Program-made: the position numbers and the translations under genes | Part shown: in pieces, positions 10,194-22,600 of the stretch | Layout: every line of letters starts with the position of its first letter | Numbering within the stretch: position 1 is the stretch's first letter | Source: Nemertoderma westbladi | Lineage: Eukaryota > Xenacoelomorpha > Nemertodermatida > Nemertodermatidae | Direction of reading: 5' to 3' | DNA: 64,000 bases | Assembly: GCA_032718475.1 (NCBI GenBank) | Contig: JAUCBJ010008403.1 | Coordinates: 1-64,000 of the forward strand | The notes under the pieces: model-generated | Told to the model about the DNA's origin: nothing | Seen by the model: the letters and a program-made list of their open reading frames with translations, nothing else | Database searches by the model: none

Positions 10194-13100
10194 TTAGTGT
10201 AGGGCAGTAGGGTAGACCTTTTTTTTTTTTTTGGTCCTTTTCATAAATGGTCGTTTTCTTCGTTTTATATGACTATGTATATGCGTTTGAGTGTCGGCTG
10301 GAGGATGGATGGAGTCGAGGACGACTTCCATGAGAGCTTCGTCGGGAACCGGATGTATGTCGACAATATCGGACGATAAGGTATCTGCGTTATCGGTTCT
10401 GATAGATGTACCAGGCGAGGGTTCTGGTTCGGATATCCTCAGTAGTGTTGGAGGATCCGGTCGCTTTGGGATATCGGCACCAACTACAGGTACGATTGAG
10501 ACGGTTTGGGTGGCGACGCCACCTATTGTACCGGTATCATTTCCCATAAAGATTCGAGGTTGAACCGCCTTAAGGATCGCGCGTTCATGGTGAGCATGTT
10601 CAACCGGAACACGGTAACATTTTAAGAGCTCCGGGTGGCCCTTTAAGAACACCGGGCCGTATCCTTCGGCATTCTTTATGAAGCTGATTATGTTGTAGCT
10701 TTCCGCTCGCCCAGGATTGAGGGTACGGAGGAATGCGCGCACAAGCCGAGTGTTAGTACAGGCAGCTATCCGGTTAAGCATTTCATAACTGGGCAACCAA
10801 GCGCGCTGTTCCTCGCGTGCGTGCGCGAATGGATTTACCGCGTATATGCCGAACTGAACTTTTGTCGTTCCGTGTCGCAATGATGATACAGAGTTCAAAT
10901 CAGCGAAGCTCTCCCAGGCTCGAATATATTTATTGATATCTGTTTCATCATCGCGGTTGATATCGACATTGAAGGGGCAGTCTGGGCCGGCGTGTCCTTT
11001 GAAATGCACCGCTCACATTGGGTGACGAAGACGGTACAAGTAAAAAATGTGTGGTCACCGCTGTCTCGGCAATATGGGCAATATATGTTAATGTCGGCGT
11101 ATCCCGTATGATACTCGCACAGAGCTCCGGGCTGGGTCGGAGTCCTATGTGTCCTTAGACCGCAATGTCGGCATCTGCTTCGCTTAGGGATAACGGAGTT
11201 TCGGTATTTACGGATTGTCAGTTTTTCAACACCACAATACCATTCTAATAGTTTGGTATCATCATCTACGACTGGCGTTGGGGTGTCTACGATAGGGGAG
11301 GCCTCCAAACGGGTAGGTTTCTCGAGATTTCCCGTGGGGTCCGGCGCTATGGTTTGGACTTCGGTTACGGAGAACCCAGGGGATACTATTGGCCGTTCCA
11401 AAATGGTCCGATGGAGGTTCGAGGTACAAACTTCCTTAAATATGGCAAATCCACTGGTCGCCAATTCGTCCGCTGCAGAGCGACGTTGTTCCCTATGTGT
11501 TAACGCAGATTTATCACGGAACTGGCTATCAATGTTGGCAAACGGTTTCAAGAACCGCCGAAAGCATTCAAAGGCAATAAACTTACCAGACCCGTCAACC
11601 TTAGCAAGTTGTGTTCCGAGTAATAGCGGGTGTGTTCGTAGGGTCCGACTGCAGGTATCGGCTAGCCATCCTGACAGAGCAGAGTTCTTATATAACAAAT
11701 ACATGGCTAGCGAGGGACGTAGAGGTACGCTCATGAAGCTGTATACTGTTCCAGGGGCGGTTAATGGACCGTGAAAATAATACGAGGAGTAAGATTCTCC
11801 GTATATATCATGATAAGCATTCTGATCACCTTCCTTAAAGTTCCAGCCATATTCCTGGAACGCAATATGGCCGGATGACGTGCGTTTAACTTGACTGAAG
11901 TGGTCTGTATTATTATGGCGATATGTAATGCGGAAGAAACCGCGGGATTGAGCCCAAGGGAGGATGACCTGTGTATCGACAAAGGGATACGGTATATCCA
12001 TAACTATGGGAAAGTCCTCCTGCAGGTCGCTATAAATGGCAGATCCCATTTTATATATTGATTCGTCCAATAATATGTCCAAGACAGGTCTCGGAAGTAG
12101 CGCGGCGTCAATTCCCATGGCTGGATGGCGGTTGGTACTCCGCACATAAGCCTCAGCCTTTACGAATTGTTGATGCTTAGCGCGTCGCTGAGGGGGAGTG
12201 AGGTTAGGGAATACACAGTCAGTACCCTTACACGTACGCGTGAATACGTGGGTGGCTCCTGTAAGGCCTCGAACGTGTATCAAACGGGCCGAGCCGAGTT
12301 CCCAGTCTGGTACGCTACCCTCGTTGTCATATATCATGACGCCGTAACTGCGGATGGATTCGAGAGTATGTCTCCATGCAGCTTGAGCCGTCGCATAGCT
12401 GGTCTCTACCGGTTCCCACAAAGCGTCCAACAACCCAGCTTCTCCTCTCGCTATGGTTATGGACTGGTAGCTGGGCATGGGTTTGTCGTCTACAAAAGTT
12501 AGACCATCCTCCTCGAAAACTACATCAAGATTCCAATGAATCAATCTCCGGTGGTCCATGAAGATCGCCAGATTCATCGGTGGTCTGGGAGTGGCCTCGA
12601 TCGTTACGATGTTGTACGGTCTTTTAAATGAATTTAATTTAACAAGGTAATCCAGGTGTTGTTGGAGTATTTCTAGTTCAGTTATATCCATAGGATTTAT
12701 TAAAGGAAGGAACCGCATGTCAACGTTTGGATTCTCCGGCTGTATTACGTAGTGCTGTTGAAGCATCACGAATAGCGGATGGTTTTTGATCCCGTAAAAC
12801 GGTGGGTGTAAAGGTCGCCGCCGGATGTTGGTGGAGCGGACCGCTTCCCGGATTACGTCAGCTCGAGTTTTATCCGGTGGGACTAACTCGCCGTCGACAC
12901 GGAGTGGTTCCATCATTGGGGCGTCTAGCATGGGGGCATCAGCTAGGGCGCAAGCAGTTTGCGTTGGGTCGCTGAATAACTGTGGTTGGGTAGACCCAAA
13001 TGCCTTAAACTTCATCGACGGATGTACATACCGGGTTACTTGGAAGCCTTCCATCAGAGTTTGTACGTAAGGCTGCCGGTACGTAGCGAGTTCCTCTTCC

Positions 13101-14494
13101 ATTAAGGCTGCGGCTTCCTCGTCACGCTGAGTTTGGGCGCGTACCTTTTCACTGTGTTCGGCGAGAAACTCGGCGAAGGATTGGGTGTCTCCCGAGTTTA
13201 TTCGGTCGCGTAACACAGCGATCTCATTGGCAAGCGACGGTTCGCCCATTTCTTCGATCAGTCGCAACTCAGTCAATAAGGTTTCTGGGCGACTGATCGA
13301 TAAACGCGCGCTAATACCTGCCAAACTGGATGACATTATTAGCTTGGTGGCATCTTCCCGAGGAGGCATCACCATTCCGGGGGTCAGGAGGTCGCCAGGA
13401 ATTCCGCGTAGAAGCGATCCCCTTCCGATGCCAGGAGCGATGAGAGGGACTATTTCCGGTTCTTCACAGGGAAGTAACTGCTCGGGCAATACCATATCTC
13501 TAAATTCAATATAGTCTTGGTAGCGGGGGTCTAGATCTCGAGCCGACAAAGGCGCTGGTTTGGCCTTCGGAACGGGGGGTCGGACGGAAAACCGTGGGAC
13601 GTCGATGGGCGCACGGTTAACGAACTGAAGTTTCTTTAATTCGCCCTCGTTCACGTTGAAGAGATCCCGCTCGTAGCCGCCATACGTGTATCGAGTAAAG
13701 CTGTGCTTGGGACAGCGTTCGCGTGGGTGGTCTGCAGGTTGACCCCACCGTGAACGTTCATTATGCTTCACTTGCTGATTGGGATGGGGACAATCGTCGC
13801 AGTGATACCACAAGCGAAAGTCTTGCTTCTTTACATGAGGAGACCGAGCGCCGGTTTTGCAGTACTCCTCCATCCGGTCGAAACGATCCGGTAATACCGG
13901 AAGCGGTCGACCAGCGGTAATATACATCATAGTATGGTACAACCGCTTGATTTCCATGACTGGGTTTGAGTGGATCCCTTTGGCGTAATTTCGGTCAATG
14001 TTCTGAGCATTGGCAACGTTGAGGTATGTTTCTCGGAGATGTCGGACGAGGTTATCGAAGCGCACCTCGTTAGATAGGTTCTCCATAGAGTCTATGGTGA
14101 TATCATCCCGTATGGAGTCTTCACGTTCCATCTGCGTTATATTGGTACGTTGCTGATTAACGTGATATCGCCACATCTCCATTTCGGTTCTATCGTAAGT
14201 ATTTTCAAAATACTCAAGGTCGGAGGGATGACCCGTAGTGAGGAAGGGCTTGTAAGTTCCATCACTGTTAGTATACTTATGGAGAAAGGCGCGGTAATGC
14301 AACCTTTCGGATATCTCATTAGGAGACAGGATACGTTCGGAGTATTTATGGTCCGACGACTGGGTGTCGCGTGGGGGGTCAGAACTAGAGACTAAATCCG
14401 CCAACATTTCCCTCATTCCTCTATTATATATCTCAGAAAGTTGTTGATGGTGATGGCGAGTTATATCATCTTGGTTGTCTTTGGAAGCAGCCAT
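10194..14494 (-). pseudogene. element 1 ORF2: large CCHC-knuckle protein of unknown function, one frameshift
   Basis: The ATG at 14494 opens 1199 codons; a single-base shift near 11,010, inside the last zinc knuckle, moves the remaining 250-270 codons into another frame that ends at 10194. The whole product would be about 1,430 residues. Visible features are: an N-terminal region rich in charged helices; a Cys cluster (YHCDDCPHP near 230, RCPKH near 263); a glutamate-rich, probably coiled stretch near 440-470; a long central region with MRFLPLINP, HWNLDVVFEE, YDNEGSVP, PYPFVDTQ, FQEYGWNFK and YSFMSVPLRPSLA; then CRHC...C..H near 1108, CPYC-X5-H-X4-C near 1138-1152 and a CX2CX4HX4C knuckle broken by the frameshift; and a lysine-rich tail. 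No signal peptide, transmembrane segment or known enzyme motif is seen. The knuckles suggest nucleic-acid binding. It lies downstream of pol in the same sense, as in elements 2 and 3. Confidence 0.8.
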
Positions 14495-14791
14495 TGTCGC
14501 AATATCAATATCAAGTAATTATAATATCAGATTATATCATCATATTATATATATATCGGGTCGGCGCGGAGTTGCCACCCGGAATCCTCGCCCGCCGCAT
14601 GCCCCAAGTTCCCAATGACCGCGCTAACGTCTCCGAAACTAATCTCGTACCAGCGAATATGGTGTAAAGGTGAAGGTTCGGTGACTAGCGCGCAAGGGAA
14701 ACTCAAAGACAGTCTTTATTCGGCGATCCGCTTTATCTATTGATTATATGGTTGCGTAACTTCAATTAGCCCACATTGACAACAACGGTTC

Positions 14792-14807
14792 GCTACAGTA
14801 AACGCAC
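14792..14807 (-). promoter_or_regulatory. conserved motif upstream of ORF2 (possible splice acceptor)
   Basis: The minus strand reads GTGCGTTTACTGTAGC. The same motif, GTGTGTTTACAGTAGC, lies at 41989-42004 in element 2 and 50662-50677 (minus) in element 3, in each case 255-300 nt before the ORF2 ATG. The invariant TTTAC.GTAG| could act as a 3' splice site for a subgenomic ORF2 mRNA; this is inference. Confidence 0.4.
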
Positions 14808-15639
14808 ATAAATTAGTGTTATTTTGATGTTTTATGTTATTGTGTGCAATTGTTAAATTTTACATACACTCTTGAATATTTTTCGCCCTTCATATGCTAT
14901 TTGCCAGAATATTAATATAATTGTAGAGAAGATAAATAAATTTATTTATTTAAAATATTTATTAATTAAAATATAGTTTCAAGTTTAACTGAATTAATAA
15001 ATTTCCCTTTTGGATAAATATGTTGTTAACATGAGTATGAGTAACCCATAGCTTGGTACAGAGCCAATTTTAAAATTTACATTTAATAAATTAAATTACC
15101 GGTACAATAAGAATTATGTCGCGCTATCAATATTAAGGAAGAGTTAAATTTGTGTAAATAAATCCAGCTATTATTAATATTTGGCAAATGTAGTGTTTAG
15201 AATAGAGTGTTATTCATTTATTCAGATCTGGGCTCACTGTAATGTTATTAGTCTTTGTGCATTCATAGCAATTATGGTTAAATTAAATTAATTATTTAAT
15301 TATATTTAATATCATGGGGATAATTTGCATATGGGTGTGTCTTAATACTGAGGTAAGAGTTAATAAACAAATTAATATTAATATTATGGTTTCGTGATCA
15401 GGTGAGTAGTACTATCTATTAGAGTGATGAAAACTAGGTTTACCACGATTGCTTTGATAGTTCACCGGTTCGTTTGAACAAATGGATCACGACCGTTCCC
15501 GTAATGTTAGTATTACAGTGACTAAACGTGATTTACTTAGTAAGATGATGCATTAACTGATTAAAGCATATCATGCATTACTTTACTGTACTTGCTGTAC
15601 TTTACTGTACTTACTTACTGTACTCTGGGTGGCTTACAA

Positions 15640-15707
15640 GAAGGGGCAGGTCGTTTCCAGAATTTACCTAGTATTTGGCCGAAATAAAGGATCGGAATTC
15701 TGCATTC
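15640..15707 (-). other. conserved non-coding block between pol and ORF2 (element 1 copy)
   Basis: Read on the minus strand this 68-nt block aligns with 40977-41050 of element 2 and with 51624-51697 of element 3. The shared parts are GAATGCA.A.TTC.GATCCT, then TCGGC.AAA, and TGGAAACGAC.TGCC.CTTC. Roughly three quarters of positions agree although the flanking spacer is not alignable. It has no open frame conserved in all three. Confidence 0.6.
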
Positions 15708-16148
15708 AATTGTTTGCTATGCCGTCATAATACAGTAAGACCTAGGGGTTTATTTTTGTCACGCGTTATGTTTAGAAATTACTTGTACTATCGTGACTTG
15801 TAATAAAGCTTATGTGTTCTAGAATTAAGTTCACGTTTATTAATTTATCCATGATTTCATAATTTTTTTTTTGTAATGGGGTTGTTAGTGATTAACGACA
15901 TAACATAACCCGTTCCCACGATTGAGTGTGAGTGTGACATGTAACACAGCTCAATCGTTTAAAGGGAGTTAAACCAAAATAATTAACAATAATACCTCAT
16001 TTTGAAAAAAAAAAATAATAATAATAAATCGTTAAATGAAATTTATTGACGAAATATTTATTACCAAATTATAATTGCACGATTATGAGGGGATGCATAG
16101 TGGACGAAGCGTTATTATAAACAAAATTCAGAATATGGAAAAAATCCA

Positions 16149-16225
16149 GGGACCGCAATCGGGGATTGAACTCGGTACCTAGAGATTCCAAGTCCCACGC
16201 TCTGCCAAACTGAGCCACTGGGGCC
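16149..16225 (-). repeat. tRNA-like sequence, probable SINE head
   Basis: The minus strand carries an A box (TGGCTCAGTTTGG) and a B box (GAGTTCAATCCCC) at tRNA spacing, with a possible anticodon arm holding TGG (proline-like) in the loop CTTGGAA. Acceptor and T stems pair poorly, so this is not a functional tRNA. It shares GA.CTCGGTACCTAG with the SINE copies at 25650 and 26019. Confidence 0.55.
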
Positions 16226-16634
16226 GTATAAGGCAGCAATACCAAAACCTATCCGGAAATTAACAACAACAACGGAGTGAATACTAGAAATATAAACATA
16301 TATAATAATTATATGGATGAATAATTATTACATATATGTTGGATGGTCCACTTGGCACCGGGCAACGTTATTGTGAAGGCAGTTGTTTGTCTTCAGAAAT
16401 ATTCCGACAGAGGTTCTATAAATCCTTTCTGACAATTTCTTAATTCTGGTCTATTTGTAATAAATATCAAATACGTAACGACGTACAGTATATTATGTAT
16501 ATTCTAAAGTAATTATCCTACGAATATAAAATATATCATGCACTATTAATATACAGTTAATATAATTCATGCTACCACAACACCACAATAAATATTATGT
16601 GGTATGAAACACCAGTCGGGTTTAATGGTTCCAT

Positions 16635-19600
16635 TTAGCGCAGCAAGTAAGTCAAGCTGGTGGGCTTGACCTCCTGCCGACCATAATTTCCGGATTCTTC
16701 TCTGGCCATTTCAAGCAGGCATAATCGACCTATTGGTCTGTTGAGGCGCTGTTGTACGTAATTGAGCTTGCCCTTTTCCTTTACTATTATGAGATCGATG
16801 GACCTGACGAGACCATCAGCGCTGGTGTGTGTCTCAACTATGCGCGCTGTTTGCCAGTATTTGTGAGGTAAGTCCTGATCTACCACTAGGACCATATCAC
16901 CTACCCTGGCATTGTCCTTCATCGCGAACCATTTATTACGCAATTGGATGCTCGGAAGGTAGTATCTTTCAAAATGATTGGCGAATCTGCTTGACAGCAG
17001 TTGCACCATCTGCCATGTCTGTCGCAGGTGCTCATCACCATCCTCCGTGAGTGAGAGTGGAAGCATGACAACCTTCTTCTTCATTAAGAAGTGTGCGGGG
17101 GTTAGAGCTTCTAAGGCCTTGGGGCTGGATGAGATGGGCATAAGAGGTCTGTCATTTAGATAGGCTGAGACCTCTTCAAGTATGGTGCGTAATATCTCAT
17201 CGGTGAGATAAGCTTTGCAGGGCAGGATGTGGTGGAACGCTACCTTCACACTACGGATCAGCCGTTCCCAACTTCCACCCCACCAAGGTGCATTCGCTGC
17301 ATTGAATGTCCAGCTGGAGGCGGTGACCTTTAATAGGTTATCTACTTGCTCCTGATTCCACTTGTCTATGCTTTTAGCTATCTCATTATTGGCTCCTATA
17401 AAGTTGGTGCCTTTGTCCGACTTCATAGTATTACTAGTGCCAAATCTACCTATTTGTCTTCACAGGCATAATATAAAGCAGTTCATGGAAATGTCATTTA
17501 CCATATCTAAGTGCACAGCGCGGCAGGTCATGCATACAAAGATAACGCACCAACGTTTTACTATAGTTCAAGCGCGCTTGACTTCAATGGGTCCAAACAG
17601 ATCCACACCTGTGTGGGTAAAGGGTGGTTCGTAGCAGCTCACACGTTCCTTGGGCAAAGGGGCTTCCATTTGAGTCATGGGTGCGCAATAAAGTTTCTTG
17701 CACGGAATGCAATGCCATAGTACTTGGTTTAGAGCATTTCTGGGCTTAATGAGATAGTACTGTGTACGTATCTCACTCAGTATACGCTCCCTGCCCGCGT
17801 GGAACAATTTACTGTGCACATCCTGGATCATTTTGCGTTGTATATAAGGATCCGAGATTAAGATTGGGAAAATTGTGTCGTGCGATAGTGGTGCATTTGT
17901 AAGTCTACCACCAACTCTGATTAACCCATCAATCATTGTGCTGGTATACTTATCATTGAACCGTAAGTTGGGGTTCTTAGACAGGTGTTCGTACTTGGTA
18001 GGGTCATCCTGGAGCTGAGCTAGCCTCAACAATTGTTTATTGGTATCATCGACCTCTTCAGCAGACAAGCTACCCAAGGGGGAGGATAACTTGGAGTATC
18101 TAAAGTATACATATTTCTTTAAGATACTGAGGGCGCGGCAAAGTTTGTGCCACGAGCTATAATGATCTAAGGCTTGAGTTATAAGTGGGGATAGGCCTGG
18201 AATTAAACTGGGGAGTTGTTCTGCACTGATTAGCAGACTATCACCAGGACGCAGATCTTCCTGCACATGCATCGAAGTCATGTCCAAAGGTCTGAAAAGT
18301 TTCGATTTTGATGCTCGCACCTTGGGCTTAATAATCTCGGCACCCTTCGCTTGCTGCCGTATTTCGGCAGGTGTTAGATTTGCTGGCCATTCATCTTCTG
18401 GTTTATGTAGAAAAGCTGGTCCCTCCAGCCAACATTTCGTATTGATAAGTTCCGTAGGTGTCGCGCCTCGCGATGCAATATCTGCAGGGTTAAGCACTCC
18501 CGGACAATGCCGCCATTGCTCAACCTCAGTGTTCTTTAGGATAATGGCAACACGGTTGGTCACAAAAACGCTGAACTGGCACACCGTGTTTGTTAGGTAT
18601 TCTAGAACCAAAGCTGCATCAGTCCAGTAAACTGTCTTAACTATATTGTAGTCCGTTTGTGCCAATATATTCTTAGCTATAATAGTACTATATAAAGCTG
18701 CTTTGAGTTCTGTGCGGGGAATGGTTAAGGAGTCCTTTGGCCTGGCAATAGGTCTAATTAGTGCTTTGGAAGCAGCCAATGCTACCTTTACTCCTTCATG
18801 GGTTACTACCCTAAAGTAAGCCACCACACCCATCCCCTTATCACTGGTGTCGCCGAATAGATGGAGTTGAATCTCGAAGGTAGGCAGGACATTCCCGAAG
18901 TATGCTCGAGGCACTAAAAGGCCCTCCAAGTCAGGGAGTGACAGTTCCCATTTCCACCAGTCATCTAGCAGCTCTCCCTTCAGGGGGAGAGATCCTTAAA
19001 CATATACGTTTGGTTCTAACTAGATCATCACGCAACTTAACCTTAAAAAACATATTGTCGGTCTCAGTGCTCCAACAAAGACCTAGGGTCTTTGTTTCCG
19101 GCAGGTCGTCCTTATTCAAGTCTAATTCAGTGTCACCCCATTCGGAGGGTTCAATTGCCTTTAAGAACTCTCTTGAATTGCTCGCGAACTTGGTTAACCT
19201 GAAACCTCCTAGTTTAAGACAATCTATGGTAGAAAGTGCTATATTTATAGCTTCTTCTACTGATGGGGCTGACTTCAAATTGTCATCCATGTATATGTCC
19301 CGTTTGATATTATTAATAACTGACTCTGGAAATTCATCTCTGTGGTCATCTGCAGTCCGGTGCAAGACTGAACAAGAGTTTGAAGGACTAGAGATTAATT
19401 CCGAAGGCTTGTATGGTCATTCTATATTCTACGGGTGTCACTTTAAGATCACCCTCAGGCCACCACAAGAAACGCATGCTATCTCTATCTTCGCTCAAGG
19501 CCTTGACCTGCAAAAACATGCCTTCAATATCAGAAGCAAAGGCTACCTCATACTGTCTCATACGCATTAAGATCCCCGGTAGAGACTGTAACAAGTTAGG

Positions 19601-22600
19601 CCCTGGTAATAACTCAGAATTTAAAGACTGCCCTTTATAATGTGCTGATCCATCGAATACGACACGGATTTTTCCGGGTTTGTCTTCCCGCTCGACATAG
19701 TGATGGGTCAAGTAATAAGTTTTTTCACTCGGGGCCGAGTCAAGGGGAACTAATTCTGCATACCCTTTACCTATGAATTTAGCCATCTGTTCTTTGTACA
19801 ATTTACAGGCTGGGGGGTTAGATGTTAAACGTCGTTGGAGTTGCAAAATACGTTTTTCAGCTAGCGGTCTGTTGTTGAACAGCTTAGGCTGTGGTGCACG
19901 CCAAAGCAAACCTACCTCGTATTTACCTTCCAAGGGCAAAAAACGTGTGGTAGTTCTCTGTATCTGTTTTGCACGCTCTTCTTCTACTGATGGTGCTCTG
20001 TCATTGAAATTATGCTCTAAGGTTTCCTGTTGCATCCATGCTGCTGTGTATTCTTCTAGGTGAACACGGCGTCTAGCTTCCTCCAATTCCAGGAGCTCCT
20101 GCTGATGCTCAGCACGAGTATCAAGTAGGAGGTGGTATAGCTTATATTGGGTGTCCCAAAGATCGCTGTCACTGATTAAGTTAGTGGCTTCAGAAGTATC
20201 AAGTCGTGCAGAGAATGTATCATTATCTGATGACATGTCAGACTCACTCTCGCTGTCTATATATAACCTTCCATCAATGGTCATACAAGTTTGCTCTATT
20301 TCTATGTCACTGGCCACTGGGTGTGTCTGTTCACTGGTGATGTACTTTGTTCCAAGACGTTCTTTTAATGTCTTGTTAGATGGGCCAGTACAGAACCAAC
20401 CCACGCGAGTCCTTCCTGCATAAGCAGACAAAGGTTTTGGGTACTCGGGTCTCTTTTCTAGGACTTCTAATGCCTCAGGGACGTTTTGCCCTACCAGCAA
20501 CTGTACACCTGGGTAATCGGGGGGGAATCTTGGGATATTATGTTCCCTAGTGAAGTTATCTTCATCCAAGTTATATTCCTTAGCCTGGCTTCGAGCGAAA
20601 TTTTTAATGGCTACCATTTTTACATTTTTGACACTGTCTACACCCTGTGTATCCTGCGGGGCAGATCGAGAGCCCTTATATTACACTGTTTCTACAGTAG
20701 ACTGCCACTTCTGCATGATACCCGAGAGGTTCAATTTCATTTTGTGACTTTCGCTTTCATGGAATATGGTGTCTGCCAAATCCTTATCTATGAAGGTACC
20801 TGTGCTACCAGTATCCATTAAGGCATTGACCACTACACTACAATTTCCTGCATGAAGACGCACCTGCAATAGTGGAAATTCACGGACACCCCTTATTTCC
20901 ATGCGTCCTATTGGACTTGGAAGATGATTTGCTCTAAAACAACTTTCCATGATGGGGTCCTCAGGGTCTTCATATGTGAGTGCTTCATACACATCTATAT
21001 TATTGCAGCACTCATCGTCATCAGAAAATTCTCCAGGAAAAAACTTATCTGGCTCCTCATCTGTGTCCCTTATGTCCTGCTCTACAAAGTGTACACGTTG
21101 GTCGGTTTCCCCATTGGGGTCACGTTCTTGATGTAAAAGTGAGTGATGGGGACCTTGACAAATATTACAAGAGTTGGTATTTACTAGACTACATTTTCTT
21201 CTGAGATGCCCCGGTTTAAGGCAGAGAAAACAGGAAAGCAAGTCCATGGCCGTTTGCCTGCGTTCCTTGAGGGTTTTCTTCAAGAACATTGGACAGCGCG
21301 ATAAGGGGTGTATTTCGAGTTTACACAGAGGACACTCATATGCCATTGGGGTTATGGTGTTGTTAACCTTAGTCTTCCGGTCCTCCAGATCGTTATTTCT
21401 AGGCTTTAAATTTGGTTTAGAATAAGTCTCGCCCCTTTCTGTATGTTTTAGATTTTGAACTGGCTTCTCAATGCTATGTTGTTTTTTACCTTTGTTATAA
21501 TTGGGTTTGCTCAGGTAAACGTTCCCATAACCATCTTCTTCTGGCTCACTGTTAGAGAGAAGCTCTTCAAAATTGGTCCGGTAGGCATATCGTTTTTTAA
21601 TAGTAGCCTTCTCCGTTTTGGACTCTGAACGATTGGCTCCCTTTTCGCGGTCGAGAGTCTTGAGATAAGTTTTTACTTCATCATCTAGAAATCCCCTGAA
21701 AGTATTCATATCTGGGGATGACCCATTTCTTTTATTATACACCATAGTTAATCTATCCCATCTGGTCCCAATGGAACCCTTTGGTAAAGCACTGGAAACC
21801 ATCTGTACTGTCATAGCAGTGTCATAAACTTCACTTCGATTAAGCCAATCCAGCTGCCTACAGATTTCCTCGACATCGTCTCTAAATTCAATTATGGCAT
21901 TTTGAGAGACTCTGCCTTTGGAGGTGAGTCTCTCATACATGCATCGTGCTAAGCTGTCCTCATTGCCGTAACGTTCTCTTAACATATTCCACACGATATT
22001 TACACCATCCGCATGTCCAACATATCTAGCCGCCATATGCTTAGGGGAACCTTCGAGGCAATTGATTAAGAATCTTAATTTCTCGCTATTATTTAATGGC
22101 GAGTCTAGAATATTGTCCTTACAAAATTCGGTAAAGGATAGCCATTTTAATTCATCTCCATCAAATTTCATTATTTGACCTGTTGAAACACACTGTCGGG
22201 CTTCAGTACGAGCCATGTGTTTTGATAGGTCTGCCTGGATGACTGATGAATTAAATAGGATGTCTGTCAATGGTGAATTGTTGTTGTCCTGATATGTGGT
22301 ATTTTCTGCCTGAATACCATTCACATCCGACGCTCGTTTTAGGATCCGCATCCCTCGAGCATTGGTTTGTGAATCTGTTTGCTTATTAGCTGTTGCCACA
22401 GTATCCTGTAAAATAACCAGTTGTTGCTGTAGGTCTTCATTTTCCTTCAATATGGAGTTAAATTGTTCCTTACACTCCTTCAATTGGCCTTCAGCTGACT
22501 CCTGGCCAGGATGCAGCTTGTAACTTCTTCTGTCTGGAAATGGTGCATTGGTAAAATTGTCAGGTGTGCTATCATCTGGGAATGATGCGGCATTAACTCT

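Larger units (their letters stand above)
14495..16634 (-). other. element 1 pol-ORF2 spacer
   Basis: A 2.1-kb non-coding spacer. It contains a tRNA-like SINE head (16149-16225), the conserved block 15640-15707 and a second conserved motif at 14792-14807. The 150 bp next to ORF2 is GC-richer than the rest, as it is in elements 2 and 3. No ORF of note. Confidence 0.7.

Noticed and set aside
11253-11774. 173-codon plus-strand ORF opposite ORF2
   Set aside because: Antisense shadow of a long coding ORF; no recognisable motif and not maintained in element 3.
20681-20683. Programmed stop-codon read-through between gag/protease and RT in element 1
   Set aside because: Elements 2 and 3 have sense codons at this place in the same frame, and element 1 has several other lesions, so this is an ordinary nonsense mutation.
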